A stretch of 25,978 nt of DNA. Origin: an uncultured Collinsella sp. Its GTDB lineage: Bacteria > Actinomycetota > Coriobacteriia > Coriobacteriales > Coriobacteriaceae. How positions within the stretch are numbered: the first letter of the stretch is position 1; every line of letters starts with the position of its first letter. The notes below the pieces were generated by a model that was not told where the DNA came from, made no database searches, and saw only the letters and a program-made list of their open reading frames with translations. Shown here piece by piece: positions 15,031 to 21,913 of this stretch. The position numbers were made by a program, and so were the translations under genes. The stretch spans positions 1 to 25,978 of the forward strand of contig CAAEEB010000036.1 of NCBI GenBank assembly GCA_900754745.1. The letters are read 5' to 3'.

Positions 15031-15840
15031 CTATTGTGCCTGCGCGTTCATGAAAACCAGGGTGTTTTTGTCTGAAAGCTCGGGGATGTGACGATAACCG
15101 ATGTTGAATGCGGTAAGTTCGCTTGCATCCTCGAGCTTGTTTTCTGCCATCCAGCGCACCATGGAGCCGCGCGCCTTTTTGCTGGCGGTCGAGCGCTGGA
15201 TGGGCTTGCCGTTGCGGACGCCTTCGCCAAAGAGACATGTGACGACCGTGGCGTCGGTGGTGAGGCAGGGTAGAACGGCTTTGGCGTATTCCATGCTGGC
15301 AAGGTTAACGATCGTAGCGTTGGATCCTGCCGGAGCGATAGCCCGTGCGAGCTTGTCGCCCCAAAACGAGTAGAGGTCTCGGGTACCGTCGACGGCAAGC
15401 TTCGCGCCCATCTCCAGCCGATACGGTTCAACGGCATGAAGGGGGCGCACACATCCGTAGAGTCCCGAGAGTATCCATAGATGGTCTTGCAGCCATGCGA
15501 GCTGAGCGGAATCCATCACCTCGGGCGCCATGCTCTGGTATTGAATGCCGTGATAGGACATGACGGCAGGGGAGAGGTGACGCGCGATATCGGGATCGGC
15601 GAGGTCGGCATCGCTCAGGACGGGCATGAATTCATGAAGCGTATCCAGGCACGTTGTAAGCAGCCTGTCGCTCACGTTCCACAGCGCCTGCAGGCCGCCG
15701 CTGCCTTCATCCCGCTCGATATCTAGCAGTGCGCGGTGGAGGCGAGCTGTCTCGCGCACAAAGGGTGGAATGCCCAGGATTTCAAAAGCATCTTGGGCCG
15801 CGCGCATTTGCTTGGCGGGCGAAATGATGACCTGCAGCAT
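15031..15840 (-). CDS. yaaA: YaaA family peroxide-stress protein (UPF0246)
   Basis: The 269-residue protein starts at 15840 with AGAGGAG upstream. It begins MLQVIISPAKQM and carries the family segments SYHGIQYQSM (95-104), ILSGLYGCVRPLHAVEPYRLEMG (about 123-145) and LYSFWGDKL (156-164), plus NLASMEYAKAV. In E. coli, YaaA protects against peroxide by limiting free intracellular iron and binds DNA; whether that applies here is inferred from the family. The upstream frame extends into a long hairpin and the M18 gene and is not used. It is codirectional with the M18 aminopeptidase 100 bp upstream, but the hairpin between them probably separates the transcripts. Confidence 0.9.
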   Translation of the reverse strand: MLQVIISPAKQMRAAQDAFEILGIPPFVRETARLHRALLDIERDEGSGGLQALWNVSDRLLTTCLDTLHEFMPVLSDADLADPDIARHLSPAVMSYHGIQYQSMAPEVMDSAQLAWLQDHLWILSGLYGCVRPLHAVEPYRLEMGAKLAVDGTRDLYSFWGDKLARAIAPAGSNATIVNLASMEYAKAVLPCLTTDATVVTCLFGEGVRNGKPIQRSTASKKARGSMVRWMAENKLEDASELTAFNIGYRHIPELSDKNTLVFMNAQAQ

Positions 15841-15854
15841 GGACTCTCCTCTGC

Positions 15855-15927
15855 CAAAAAAGTTGCGGTGGAATACGGTCTGTTTTGGCCGTTTATGGGC
15901 CAGTTTAGTCCGTATTTCACCGCAACT
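15855..15927 (-). terminator. Long 18-bp hairpin with T run, terminator of the M18 gene
   Basis: AGTTGCGGTGGAATACGG (15861-15878) pairs with CCGTATTTCACCGCAACT (15910-15927), one pair being G-U. The 31-nt interior holds a second stem, TGGCC (15886-15890) with GGCCA (15898-15902). On the minus strand the stem is followed by TTTTTTGG, the mark of an intrinsic terminator. It follows the M18 stop by 14 nt. The length is greater than needed for termination, so it may be a mobile palindromic repeat that serves as a terminator. Confidence 0.75.
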
Positions 15928-15940
15928 GATGAAGGGTTGG

Positions 15941-17338
15941 TTAGGCGCGCTCGATGAAGGCCTTGTAGCCGCGATAGGCCTCGTAGATGTCGGCCTTGTT
16001 TGCGACCTCCCACAGGGCATGCATGGACAGGACGGCAACGCCGGAGTCGATGACGTTCATGCCGTACTTGGCCATGATGTAGGCGATGGTGCCGCCGCCG
16101 CCCGCGTTGACGCGACCGAGCTCGCAGGTCTGGAAGTCCACGCCGGCCTCGTCCATGATGTCGCGGACGAGGGCCACGTACTCGGCGTCGGCGTCGTTTG
16201 AACCGCCCTTGCCGCGGCTGCCCGTGTACTTGTTAAAGCACAGGCCGCGACCCATAAAGGCTGCGTTTTTGGTTTCGAACTTGCCGGCGTAGCCCGGGTC
16301 GAAGCCGGCGGACACGTCAGAGGAGAGCATACGGCTGTGGGTGAGTGCGCGGCGCAGGGCCAGCGGGCTATCCTCGCCGGCGAGCGTCATGATCTCGGCG
16401 ACGGTGTTCTCGAAGAAGCGGCTCGTCATACCGGTGGCACCCACGGAACCGATCTCCTCCTTGTCGACGATGAGTGTGATGCTTGTGCGCTCCACGTTGG
16501 CGACGTTGATCTGGGCGAGCATGGACGGATAGGCGCAGACACGATCGTCTTGGCCATAGCCCAGAATCATGGAGCGGTCGAGGCCCATGTCGCGGGCCGG
16601 GCCGGCGGGCACGACCTCGATCTCGGCGGAGAGGAAGTCCTCCTCCTCGACGTCGTACTGCTCCTTGAGGATGTCCAGGAACATCTGCTTGACGGGCTCT
16701 TTGGGGGCGTCCTTGTCGTCCTCATCAAACTTGACGGGACGGCCGCCCACGATTACGTCGAGGATTTCGGCGTCGACGGCGTCCTTGGCGGGCTTGGCCA
16801 TCTGCTCGCTCGAGAGGTGGATCAGCAGGTCGGAGATGGTAAAGACCGGGTCATCGGCCTTGTCGCCGATGTTGATGTCGACGGTGGTGCCGTCCTTTTT
16901 GCAGATGACGCCCACGAGTGCGAGCGGGGAAGCGACCCAGTGGTAGCTCTTGACGCCGCCATAGTAGTGCGTGTCGAGGTAGGCCATGTCGCCGGCCTCG
17001 AAGGCAGGGTTCTGCTTAAGGTCTAGGCGCGGCGAGTCCACGTGGGCTCCCAGGATGTTAAAGCCCTGCTCGAGCGGGGCGGTGCCCAGGTTGACGAGCA
17101 TGAGGTCCTTGCCGTGATTGGCGGCGTACACCTTGTCGCCGGCCTTGAGCGCGCGGCCCTCGGCGATCACGGTCTCCAGATTGACGTAGCCCGCCTCCTC
17201 GGCCATCTTGATACCGGTCTTGACGCACAGGCGCTCGGTCTTGTTCTCGCTCAAAAACTGCTTATAGCCGCGGCAAAGCTCCTCGAGCTCCTCGATCTGC
17301 TGTGGCGTGTACTTTTTCCATGCGCAGGGACGCTCCAT
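15941..17338 (-). CDS. M18 family metalloaminopeptidase
   Basis: The 465-residue enzyme starts at 17338 with AAAGGAG upstream and removes N-terminal residues, often acidic ones, from peptides in the cytoplasm. The zinc residues of M18 enzymes can be located: His99 and Asp101 in GAHVDSPRLDLK, Asp265 in GYGQDDRV, Glu294/Glu295 in VDKEEIGS, Asp341 in SSDVSAGFDPGY and His440 in VLSMHALWE. HYYGGVKSYHWVASPLAL (124-141) is also typical. The length is normal for the family. A minus-strand extended -10 (TGATACGAT, 17388-17396) is about 50 nt before the start. I cannot tell the exact subfamily (ApeA- or ApeB-like), so no symbol is given. Confidence 0.93.
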   Translation of the reverse strand: MERPCAWKKYTPQQIEELEELCRGYKQFLSENKTERLCVKTGIKMAEEAGYVNLETVIAEGRALKAGDKVYAANHGKDLMLVNLGTAPLEQGFNILGAHVDSPRLDLKQNPAFEAGDMAYLDTHYYGGVKSYHWVASPLALVGVICKKDGTTVDINIGDKADDPVFTISDLLIHLSSEQMAKPAKDAVDAEILDVIVGGRPVKFDEDDKDAPKEPVKQMFLDILKEQYDVEEEDFLSAEIEVVPAGPARDMGLDRSMILGYGQDDRVCAYPSMLAQINVANVERTSITLIVDKEEIGSVGATGMTSRFFENTVAEIMTLAGEDSPLALRRALTHSRMLSSDVSAGFDPGYAGKFETKNAAFMGRGLCFNKYTGSRGKGGSNDADAEYVALVRDIMDEAGVDFQTCELGRVNAGGGGTIAYIMAKYGMNVIDSGVAVLSMHALWEVANKADIYEAYRGYKAFIERA

Positions 17339-17387
17339 GACGCAGGCTCCTTTCGGATCGATCGTGCTGGTTGATGTACCGTGAGCC

Positions 17388-17396
17388 ATCGTATCA
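17388..17396 (-). promoter_or_regulatory. Candidate extended -10 promoter of the M18 gene
   Basis: On the minus strand TGATACGAT reads as TGn followed by TACGAT, an extended -10 element, about 50 nt upstream of the start at 17338. The -35 position (TGCCGC) does not match well, which an extended -10 can tolerate. The same region must also hold the divergent polA promoter; a TAAACT at 17457-17462 is a weak candidate for it. Confidence 0.4.
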
Positions 17397-17504
17397 CGCG
17401 CGGGCCCGCGGCGGCAGGGAAGCCTGATGTGCGGTGGCCGCGGGGCGGGGAGCGTGTAAACTGGTGTGAGCAAACCGTGCCCAGCCCAAAGCGAGGTATT
17501 CAAT

Positions 17505-20255
17505 ATGTCTGACAAGCGCCGTACCTTTGCCGTTATCGACGGCAACTCGCTCATGCACCGCGCCTTCCACGCCGTGCCGCCCACCATGAACGCGCCGGAC
17601 GGTCGTCCCACCAACGCGATCTTTGGCTTTTTGAATATGTTCCTCAAGATGATTGACGCCTTTAATCCCGACGGCGTTGTTGTGGCGTTTGATAAGGGCA
17701 AGCCGCGCCTGCGCATGGAGATGCTGCCGCAGTACAAGGCTCAGCGCCCGCCCATGGACCCCGATCTGCACGCGCAGTTTCCCATGATTAAGGAGCTGCT
17801 CGCCGCGCTCAACGTGCCGATTCTGCAGTCCGAGGGCTGGGAAGGCGACGATATCCTGGGAACCATGGCGCGCCTGGGCGAGCAGGCCGGCTGTGACATG
17901 CTGTTGGTGACCGGTGATCGCGATATGTATCAGCTCGTGACCGAGCACGTCAACGTGGTCTCGACCCGCAAGGGCCTGTCCGACGTGGCGATCATGACGC
18001 CCGAGAGCGTGGACGATCTGTATCACGGCATCACGCCGGCGCTCGTGCCCGACTTTTATGGTCTGAAGGGCGACACGTCCGATAACATCCCCGGCGTGCC
18101 GGGCATCGGCCCCAAAAAGGCGAGCGCGCTCATTGCGCAGTACGGTAGCCTGGACGAGGTCATCGCACACGCCGACGAGGTCAAGGGCAAGATGGGCGAA
18201 AACCTGCGCGCGCACATCGACGACGCGCTGCTGAGCCGTAAGGTGGCGACCATCCGCACCGATGCGCCTGTTGAGCTCGATTTTGAGGCGACGTCCTTCC
18301 CGGCGTTTTCTGCCGATGAAGTTTCTGCGGCGCTGGGTACGCTTGGTATCACCGCCATGCAGAACCGTTTCTTGGCGCTGATTGGCGGCGAGGGCGGGGC
18401 TGCTGCTGCCTCCAGTGTGTTTGAGATGCCTGTGATGGTTCGCGCGGCCGCCGGCGATGCTGACGCGCTTGGTGCCGTTGCGGCAGGGGTGTCCCGCGCG
18501 ATTGATGCCGGCGAGTGGGTCGCTGCCGTGGTGGACGACGACAAGGAAGAGGGCGCGCTCTTTGGACTGACGCGCACGCTGTGGTTAGCGACGTCCAAGG
18601 GCCTGTTCGCGCTCGAGGAGGGCGATAGCGGTGCGGCGGCTGAGGTTGAGGGCTTCAACTTCGTCCACGGCGTGATTGCCGGCGTGCTTGCGCGCCTGTT
18701 TATGGAGGGCCGCGTGGCGAGCCCGGATATGAAAGCGCTGCTGCATGAGCTTTCGCCCATCGATTCTTCTGAGCCCGAGCTCATGGACCCGCTGTCGGCC
18801 GATTCCACCCGTATCTTCGATACCGTGGTGGCGGCCTACTTGCTTGATTCCGATCGCTCCGAATTTGACGAGGCATATCTTGCCGATACCTATCTGCAGA
18901 TGTCGTTGCCTGCGGCCCGCGGCGCGGAGGGTGCCGGTGAGGACGCTCCGGCGCCTGCCGCCCGTACTGCGGCCCTGACGCTGGCGCTCGTGGCGCCTTT
19001 GCGCGAGTGCATGGCCCGCGAGAATGCCGCCAACGTGTTCGATGGCATCGAGATGCCGCTCGTTCCGGTGCTTGCCAAGATGGAGCGCGCGGGCATGCTT
19101 GTGGACCCCGACCGCTTGCATAGTCTGTCCGAGGGCCTGGCGACTCAGATTGCCGAGGTCGAGCGCAGCATTCGCGACCTGGCGGGTGACGAGACCTTTA
19201 ACATCGGCAGTCCCATGCAGCTCTCGCATGTGCTGTTTGACGTTATGGGGCTTCCGACCAAGGGCCTCAAGAAGACCAAGCGCGGCTATTATTCGACCAA
19301 CGCCAAGGTGTTGAGCGATCTTGCTCGCGACCACGAGATCGTGCGTTTGATCTTGGACTGGCGTGAGAAGTCCAAGATTAAGTCGACCTATCTGGACACG
19401 CTGGGCCCGCTGCGCCGTGGTGACGGTCGCGTGCACACCACGTACAACCAGACCATCACCGCGACGGGGCGTCTGTCTTCGAGCGACCCCAATCTGCAAA
19501 ACATTCCGACGCGCTCGGAGCTGGGGCGTACCGTCAAGACGGCGTTCTCGGCGGGCGAGGGCAGCGTCTTTTTGGCGGTGGACTACTCGCAGATCGAGCT
19601 GCGCCTGCTGGCACATCTTTCGGGCGATGAACATCTGGTACGTGCCTTTAACGAGGGTGAGGACTTCCATGCCGAGACGGCCGCGCGCGTGTTTGGCGTG
19701 CCGGTATCCGAGGTGACGCCCGACCTGCGCAGCCGCGCCAAGGCCGTGAACTTTGGCATCGTGTATGGTCAGCAGGCCTATGGCCTGTCGCAGTCGTTGC
19801 ATATCTCGATGGCCGAGGCGCGCGATATGATCGATCGCTACTACGAGGCCTACCCAGGCGTGCGCACGTTCCTCGACAATGTGGTGGCGCGCGCCAAGCA
19901 GACGGGCTATGCCGAGACCATGTATGGCCGCAGGCGCCATATCCCCGAGCTCAAGGCCAAAAACCCGCAGCTCCGCGGCTTTGGTGAGCGCACCGCCATG
20001 AATCACCCCATGCAGGGAACCGCGGCCGACATCATCAAGATCGCCATGGCCCGCGTAAGCCGCCGCCTGGAAGAAGAGGGCTTTGCCGCTCGCATGATCC
20101 TGCAGGTACACGACGAACTGGACTTTGAGTGCCCCAACGACGAAGTCGAGCGCCTCACCACCATGGTCCGTGATGTTATGGAACACGTAGTAGACCTCCG
20201 CGTCCCCCTCATCGCCGAAGCCAGCACCGGCATAACCTGGGCCGATGCCAAATAA
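17505..20255 (+). CDS. polA: DNA polymerase I
   Basis: The 916-residue enzyme starts at ATG 17505, with GAGG at 17492-17495. The 5' nuclease domain (about 1-300) shows GWEGDDILG, LLVTGDRDMYQLV and LKGDTSDNIPGVPGIGPKKA. The middle domain (about 310-540) aligns in layout with the 3'-5' exonuclease, but the DxE metal motif is replaced by an EWVAAVVDDDKEEG segment and the other metal aspartates are not evident; only DTVVAAYLLDSD is recognisable, so proofreading is probably lost, as in many actinobacteria. The polymerase domain has motif A DYSQIELR (Asp693), motif B RSRAKAVNFGIVYG (742-755) and motif C QVHDEL (His869, Asp870). It fills gaps in repair and removes Okazaki primers. Confidence 0.97.
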   Translation: MSDKRRTFAVIDGNSLMHRAFHAVPPTMNAPDGRPTNAIFGFLNMFLKMIDAFNPDGVVVAFDKGKPRLRMEMLPQYKAQRPPMDPDLHAQFPMIKELLAALNVPILQSEGWEGDDILGTMARLGEQAGCDMLLVTGDRDMYQLVTEHVNVVSTRKGLSDVAIMTPESVDDLYHGITPALVPDFYGLKGDTSDNIPGVPGIGPKKASALIAQYGSLDEVIAHADEVKGKMGENLRAHIDDALLSRKVATIRTDAPVELDFEATSFPAFSADEVSAALGTLGITAMQNRFLALIGGEGGAAAASSVFEMPVMVRAAAGDADALGAVAAGVSRAIDAGEWVAAVVDDDKEEGALFGLTRTLWLATSKGLFALEEGDSGAAAEVEGFNFVHGVIAGVLARLFMEGRVASPDMKALLHELSPIDSSEPELMDPLSADSTRIFDTVVAAYLLDSDRSEFDEAYLADTYLQMSLPAARGAEGAGEDAPAPAARTAALTLALVAPLRECMARENAANVFDGIEMPLVPVLAKMERAGMLVDPDRLHSLSEGLATQIAEVERSIRDLAGDETFNIGSPMQLSHVLFDVMGLPTKGLKKTKRGYYSTNAKVLSDLARDHEIVRLILDWREKSKIKSTYLDTLGPLRRGDGRVHTTYNQTITATGRLSSSDPNLQNIPTRSELGRTVKTAFSAGEGSVFLAVDYSQIELRLLAHLSGDEHLVRAFNEGEDFHAETAARVFGVPVSEVTPDLRSRAKAVNFGIVYGQQAYGLSQSLHISMAEARDMIDRYYEAYPGVRTFLDNVVARAKQTGYAETMYGRRRHIPELKAKNPQLRGFGERTAMNHPMQGTAADIIKIAMARVSRRLEEEGFAARMILQVHDELDFECPNDEVERLTTMVRDVMEHVVDLRVPLIAEASTGITWADAK

Positions 20256-20289
20256 AGAAGCACCAACAAACCCAAAGTAACCAAAAGCA

Positions 20290-20323
20290 GAAGGGGGCTC
20301 CTTGCCAACAAGGAGCCCCCTTC
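20290..20323 (+). terminator. Terminator hairpin after polA
   Basis: GAAGGGGGCTCCTTG (20290-20304) pairs perfectly with CAAGGAGCCCCCTTC (20309-20323) around a 4-nt loop, 35 nt after the polA stop. ATTCAATT follows, a weak T run, but the 15-bp GC-rich stem is strong. It may also limit transcription from the minus strand. Confidence 0.8.
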
Positions 20324-20359
20324 ATTCAATTAAATTCAGCCAAAGTATCTAGGCGCCAA

Positions 20360-20556
20360 GACGCCATCCAGGCGGCAAACAAGTCACCCAAGGACCTGGC
20401 CGGGCGAGGCGGGTAAGTTTTTCGTAGATTCCGCACGAGCCGGAAAGCACTTAATGTGCTTTCCGAGCGAGCCCAGGACCTGACCGAGCGAAAAACTTAC
20501 CCTCCTCGCCCGGCCAGGTCCGACGAGTCACGTTAACGAGCCGCCAAGATGGCGTC
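20360..20556. repeat. Large nested inverted repeat between convergent genes
   Basis: The core arms are 33 nt each, 20392-20424 and 20489-20521, identical in inverted orientation except one position; each holds GGACCTGGCCGGGCGAGG and GGGTAAGTTTTTCG-like parts. The centre has a second perfect hairpin, GGAAAGCAC (20442-20450) with GTGCTTTCC (20456-20464). Outer arms, GACGCCATCCAGGCGGC (20360-20376) and GCCGCCAAGATGGCGTC (20540-20556), match at 15 of 17 positions, the right one lying in the end of the HAD gene. A third CAGGACCTG-like copy is at 20475-20483. It occupies the space between convergent genes, so it may act as a two-way transcription stop or be a mobile palindromic repeat. Confidence 0.75.
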
Positions 20557-21360
20557 GATGAGCGTCAGTACGCCCCCGTCGTTGTTGCTCGGAATGCGCC
20601 ACTTAGCATGCGCGTTCATATGCTCCTCGGCGTTGTCCACGATAAAGCTATGGCCGACGCGCTCCAGCATGGGGATGTCGTTGTAGGTATCGCCCACGGC
20701 GGCGGCATCGGCGATATCGATGTCCAGCTGCTCGCACAGGTGCGCGACGCCGGCGCCCTTGTCGACGCCCAGGTTCATAAAGTCGATCCACTCGCGACCG
20801 GCATTGGTGACATAGAGCTGGTCGGAGAACGCGGGGTTGTAGGTCTCGCGGAACGCGGGCTCGGCGTCGTAGGCAGGGAAGAAGATCGAGATCTTGTTGG
20901 ATTCTAGATCGAGGCCCTTAAAGGTGTCGACATAGTTGATCGTGTTGTAGTAGACGCTGATCTCGTCGTGATACTGGTGGTCGCGGGCGAGCACATAGAA
21001 CTCGTCGTAGCAGCACAGGACGGGAACGGCACGCGAGTCCTCCGAGGCACGGGCAAGCACTTGCTGATACAGCTCCACGTCGATGTTGCTCTTATAGATA
21101 TAGTTGCCGCGATAGATGACGCAGGCACCGTTGTCGGGACAAAAGGCGAGGCGGTTCTTGATGCCCTCGAACATTTCCTCGAGTTTGGGGGCGGGACGTC
21201 CACTGGCGGGGCAGAACACGATGCCGGCGTCGGCAAGTTTGTCCAGGCGCTCATCGAGGCCCTGGGGCAGCACGCGCTCGTCGGTCAGCAACGTCTTGTC
21301 CATGTCGACGGCGATGAGCTTAATGTTGCCGATATTGGCGTCCGATTCGTAAGTTTGCAT
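20533..21360 (-). CDS. Cof-type HAD-IIB phosphatase
   Basis: The 275-residue protein belongs to the haloacid dehalogenase hydrolases that remove phosphate from small metabolites such as sugar phosphates. The nucleophile motif is AVDMDKTLL with Asp19 and Asp21, motif II is FCPASGRP, and motif IV is AAAVGDTYNDIPML; the Lys/cap region (CPDNGACVIYRGNYIYKS) is of the IIB type. Its true substrate cannot be told. AAAGG lies about 10 nt before the start. A TATAAC on the minus strand (21396-21401) is a candidate -10. The 3' end of the gene takes part in the large inverted repeat. Confidence 0.9.
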   Translation of the reverse strand: MQTYESDANIGNIKLIAVDMDKTLLTDERVLPQGLDERLDKLADAGIVFCPASGRPAPKLEEMFEGIKNRLAFCPDNGACVIYRGNYIYKSNIDVELYQQVLARASEDSRAVPVLCCYDEFYVLARDHQYHDEISVYYNTINYVDTFKGLDLESNKISIFFPAYDAEPAFRETYNPAFSDQLYVTNAGREWIDFMNLGVDKGAGVAHLCEQLDIDIADAAAVGDTYNDIPMLERVGHSFIVDNAEEHMNAHAKWRIPSNNDGGVLTLIDAILAAR

Positions 21361-21634
21361 AAAAGCGCGCCTTTCGTTTCGAAATTGTTTCAGACGTTAT
21401 AACCACCAACTAGTAGTCGAGCGTATTTTCGCAGGATTGGCGCGTATTTGCACCATGATTCACAAAGTAATGAAAAAACTTTTCAGAAATTTGAATTTGT
21501 CGCTTGTGCAGCGGGCACTTTAGCGTAATATAGCGACCATCGAAAACGGAGGCGGAAAAACAGCCGTTTACCGAGGAATAGGTACCGTTTACGATATATG
21601 AATTGCGCCCGGCGATATGCGAAAGGAGAGGCAG
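21361..21634. other. Intergenic region between the HAD gene and the argG leader
   Basis: This AT-richer stretch is flanked by divergent genes and carries the HAD promoter candidate (minus TATAAC, 21396-21401) and the argG promoter candidate (plus, 21504-21531). Past the likely transcript start there are small potential hairpins, for example AAACGG with CCGTTT near 21545-21571. I see no ArgR-like box strong enough to call. A minus-strand open frame runs through it but shows no coding pattern. Confidence 0.5.
21504..21531 (+). promoter_or_regulatory. Promoter candidate of the argG leader transcript
   Basis: TTGTGC (21504-21509) and TAATAT (21526-21531) are separated by 16 nt and resemble sigma-70 -35 and -10 boxes. 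Transcription would start near 21538, about 97 nt before the leader peptide and 375 nt before argG. A small inverted repeat, GTGC/GCAC (21506-21518), overlaps the -35 side and might be an operator. Confidence 0.55.
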
Positions 21635-21709
21635 ATGCAGTTCGTACAGATCATCACCACTGCAGACAATGCCATCCGACGCCAGCGCGCAATTTCCCGA
21701 CGACGATAA
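21635..21709 (+). CDS. Arginine-rich leader peptide of argG (attenuator leader)
   Basis: The ORF of 24 codons has a strong ribosome binding site (AAAGGAGAGG, 21622-21631). The first half reads MQFVQIITTADNAI; the rest is RRQRAISRRR. Six of its last ten residues are Arg, encoded CGA CGC, CGC and three consecutive CGA just before TAA at 21707-21709. CGA is usually a slowly read codon. An Arg-rich short peptide ahead of an arginine-synthesis gene, followed by competing hairpins, is the pattern of ribosome-mediated attenuation: stalling at Arg codons when Arg-tRNA is scarce would favour antitermination. It has no other apparent function. Its existence is directly readable; its regulatory role is inference. 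Confidence 0.8.
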   Translation: MQFVQIITTADNAIRRQRAISRRR

Positions 21710-21819
21710 CAATCGTCTCTGTCCGCATGGGGCTCTTGCCTCAACAGAGTCATTTTGAGGTCGTTGGGTTTTAGCACGACATTGCTGCATGTTTCTAGGG
21801 CATGTATGTGCTGATTTTT
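21702..21819 (+). promoter_or_regulatory. Putative arginine attenuator, competing hairpins and terminator
   Basis: Pairings seen by eye: GACGAT (21702-21707) with ATCGTC (21712-21717), overlapping the last Arg codons and the leader stop; CTCTGT (21717-21722) with ACAGAG (21744-21749), enclosing GGGGC/GCCTC (21729-21742); CCTCAA (21739-21744) with TTGAGG (21755-21760), excluding the previous one; GTCGT (21760-21764) with ACGAC (21776-21780); and a final stem AGCAC (21773-21777) plus ACAT (21779-21782) with ATGT (21802-21805) plus GTGCT (21808-21812), followed by TTTTT at 21815-21819. The last stem looks like the terminator and excludes GTCGT/ACGAC. The chain of exclusions can link leader translation to termination. 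Confidence 0.6.
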
Positions 21820-21913
21820 GCTATTTAACCTGATATTGCACGGTATTTGACCTCAGAGTGACTTGCAACTGACCGATGTTCTAACTAGCTACCAAGGGCG
21901 AAAGGAAACAGCC

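Noticed and set aside
18585..20186. 533-residue minus-strand open frame inside polA
   Set aside because: Antisense of a conserved gene in high-GC DNA; no ribosome binding site, domain or plausible composition. The same applies to the frames opposite argG (21881-23233) and argH (23585-24835).
21481..21520. Possible ArgR boxes upstream of argG
   Set aside because: AT-rich pieces with TTTGAATTTG resemble parts of ArgR sites, but no paired 18-bp boxes with acceptable match are seen.
21410..21790. 126-residue open frame on the minus strand across the argG leader
   Set aside because: It has no clear ribosome binding site or recognisable domain, and its DNA is explained by the Arg leader and its pairings on the other strand.
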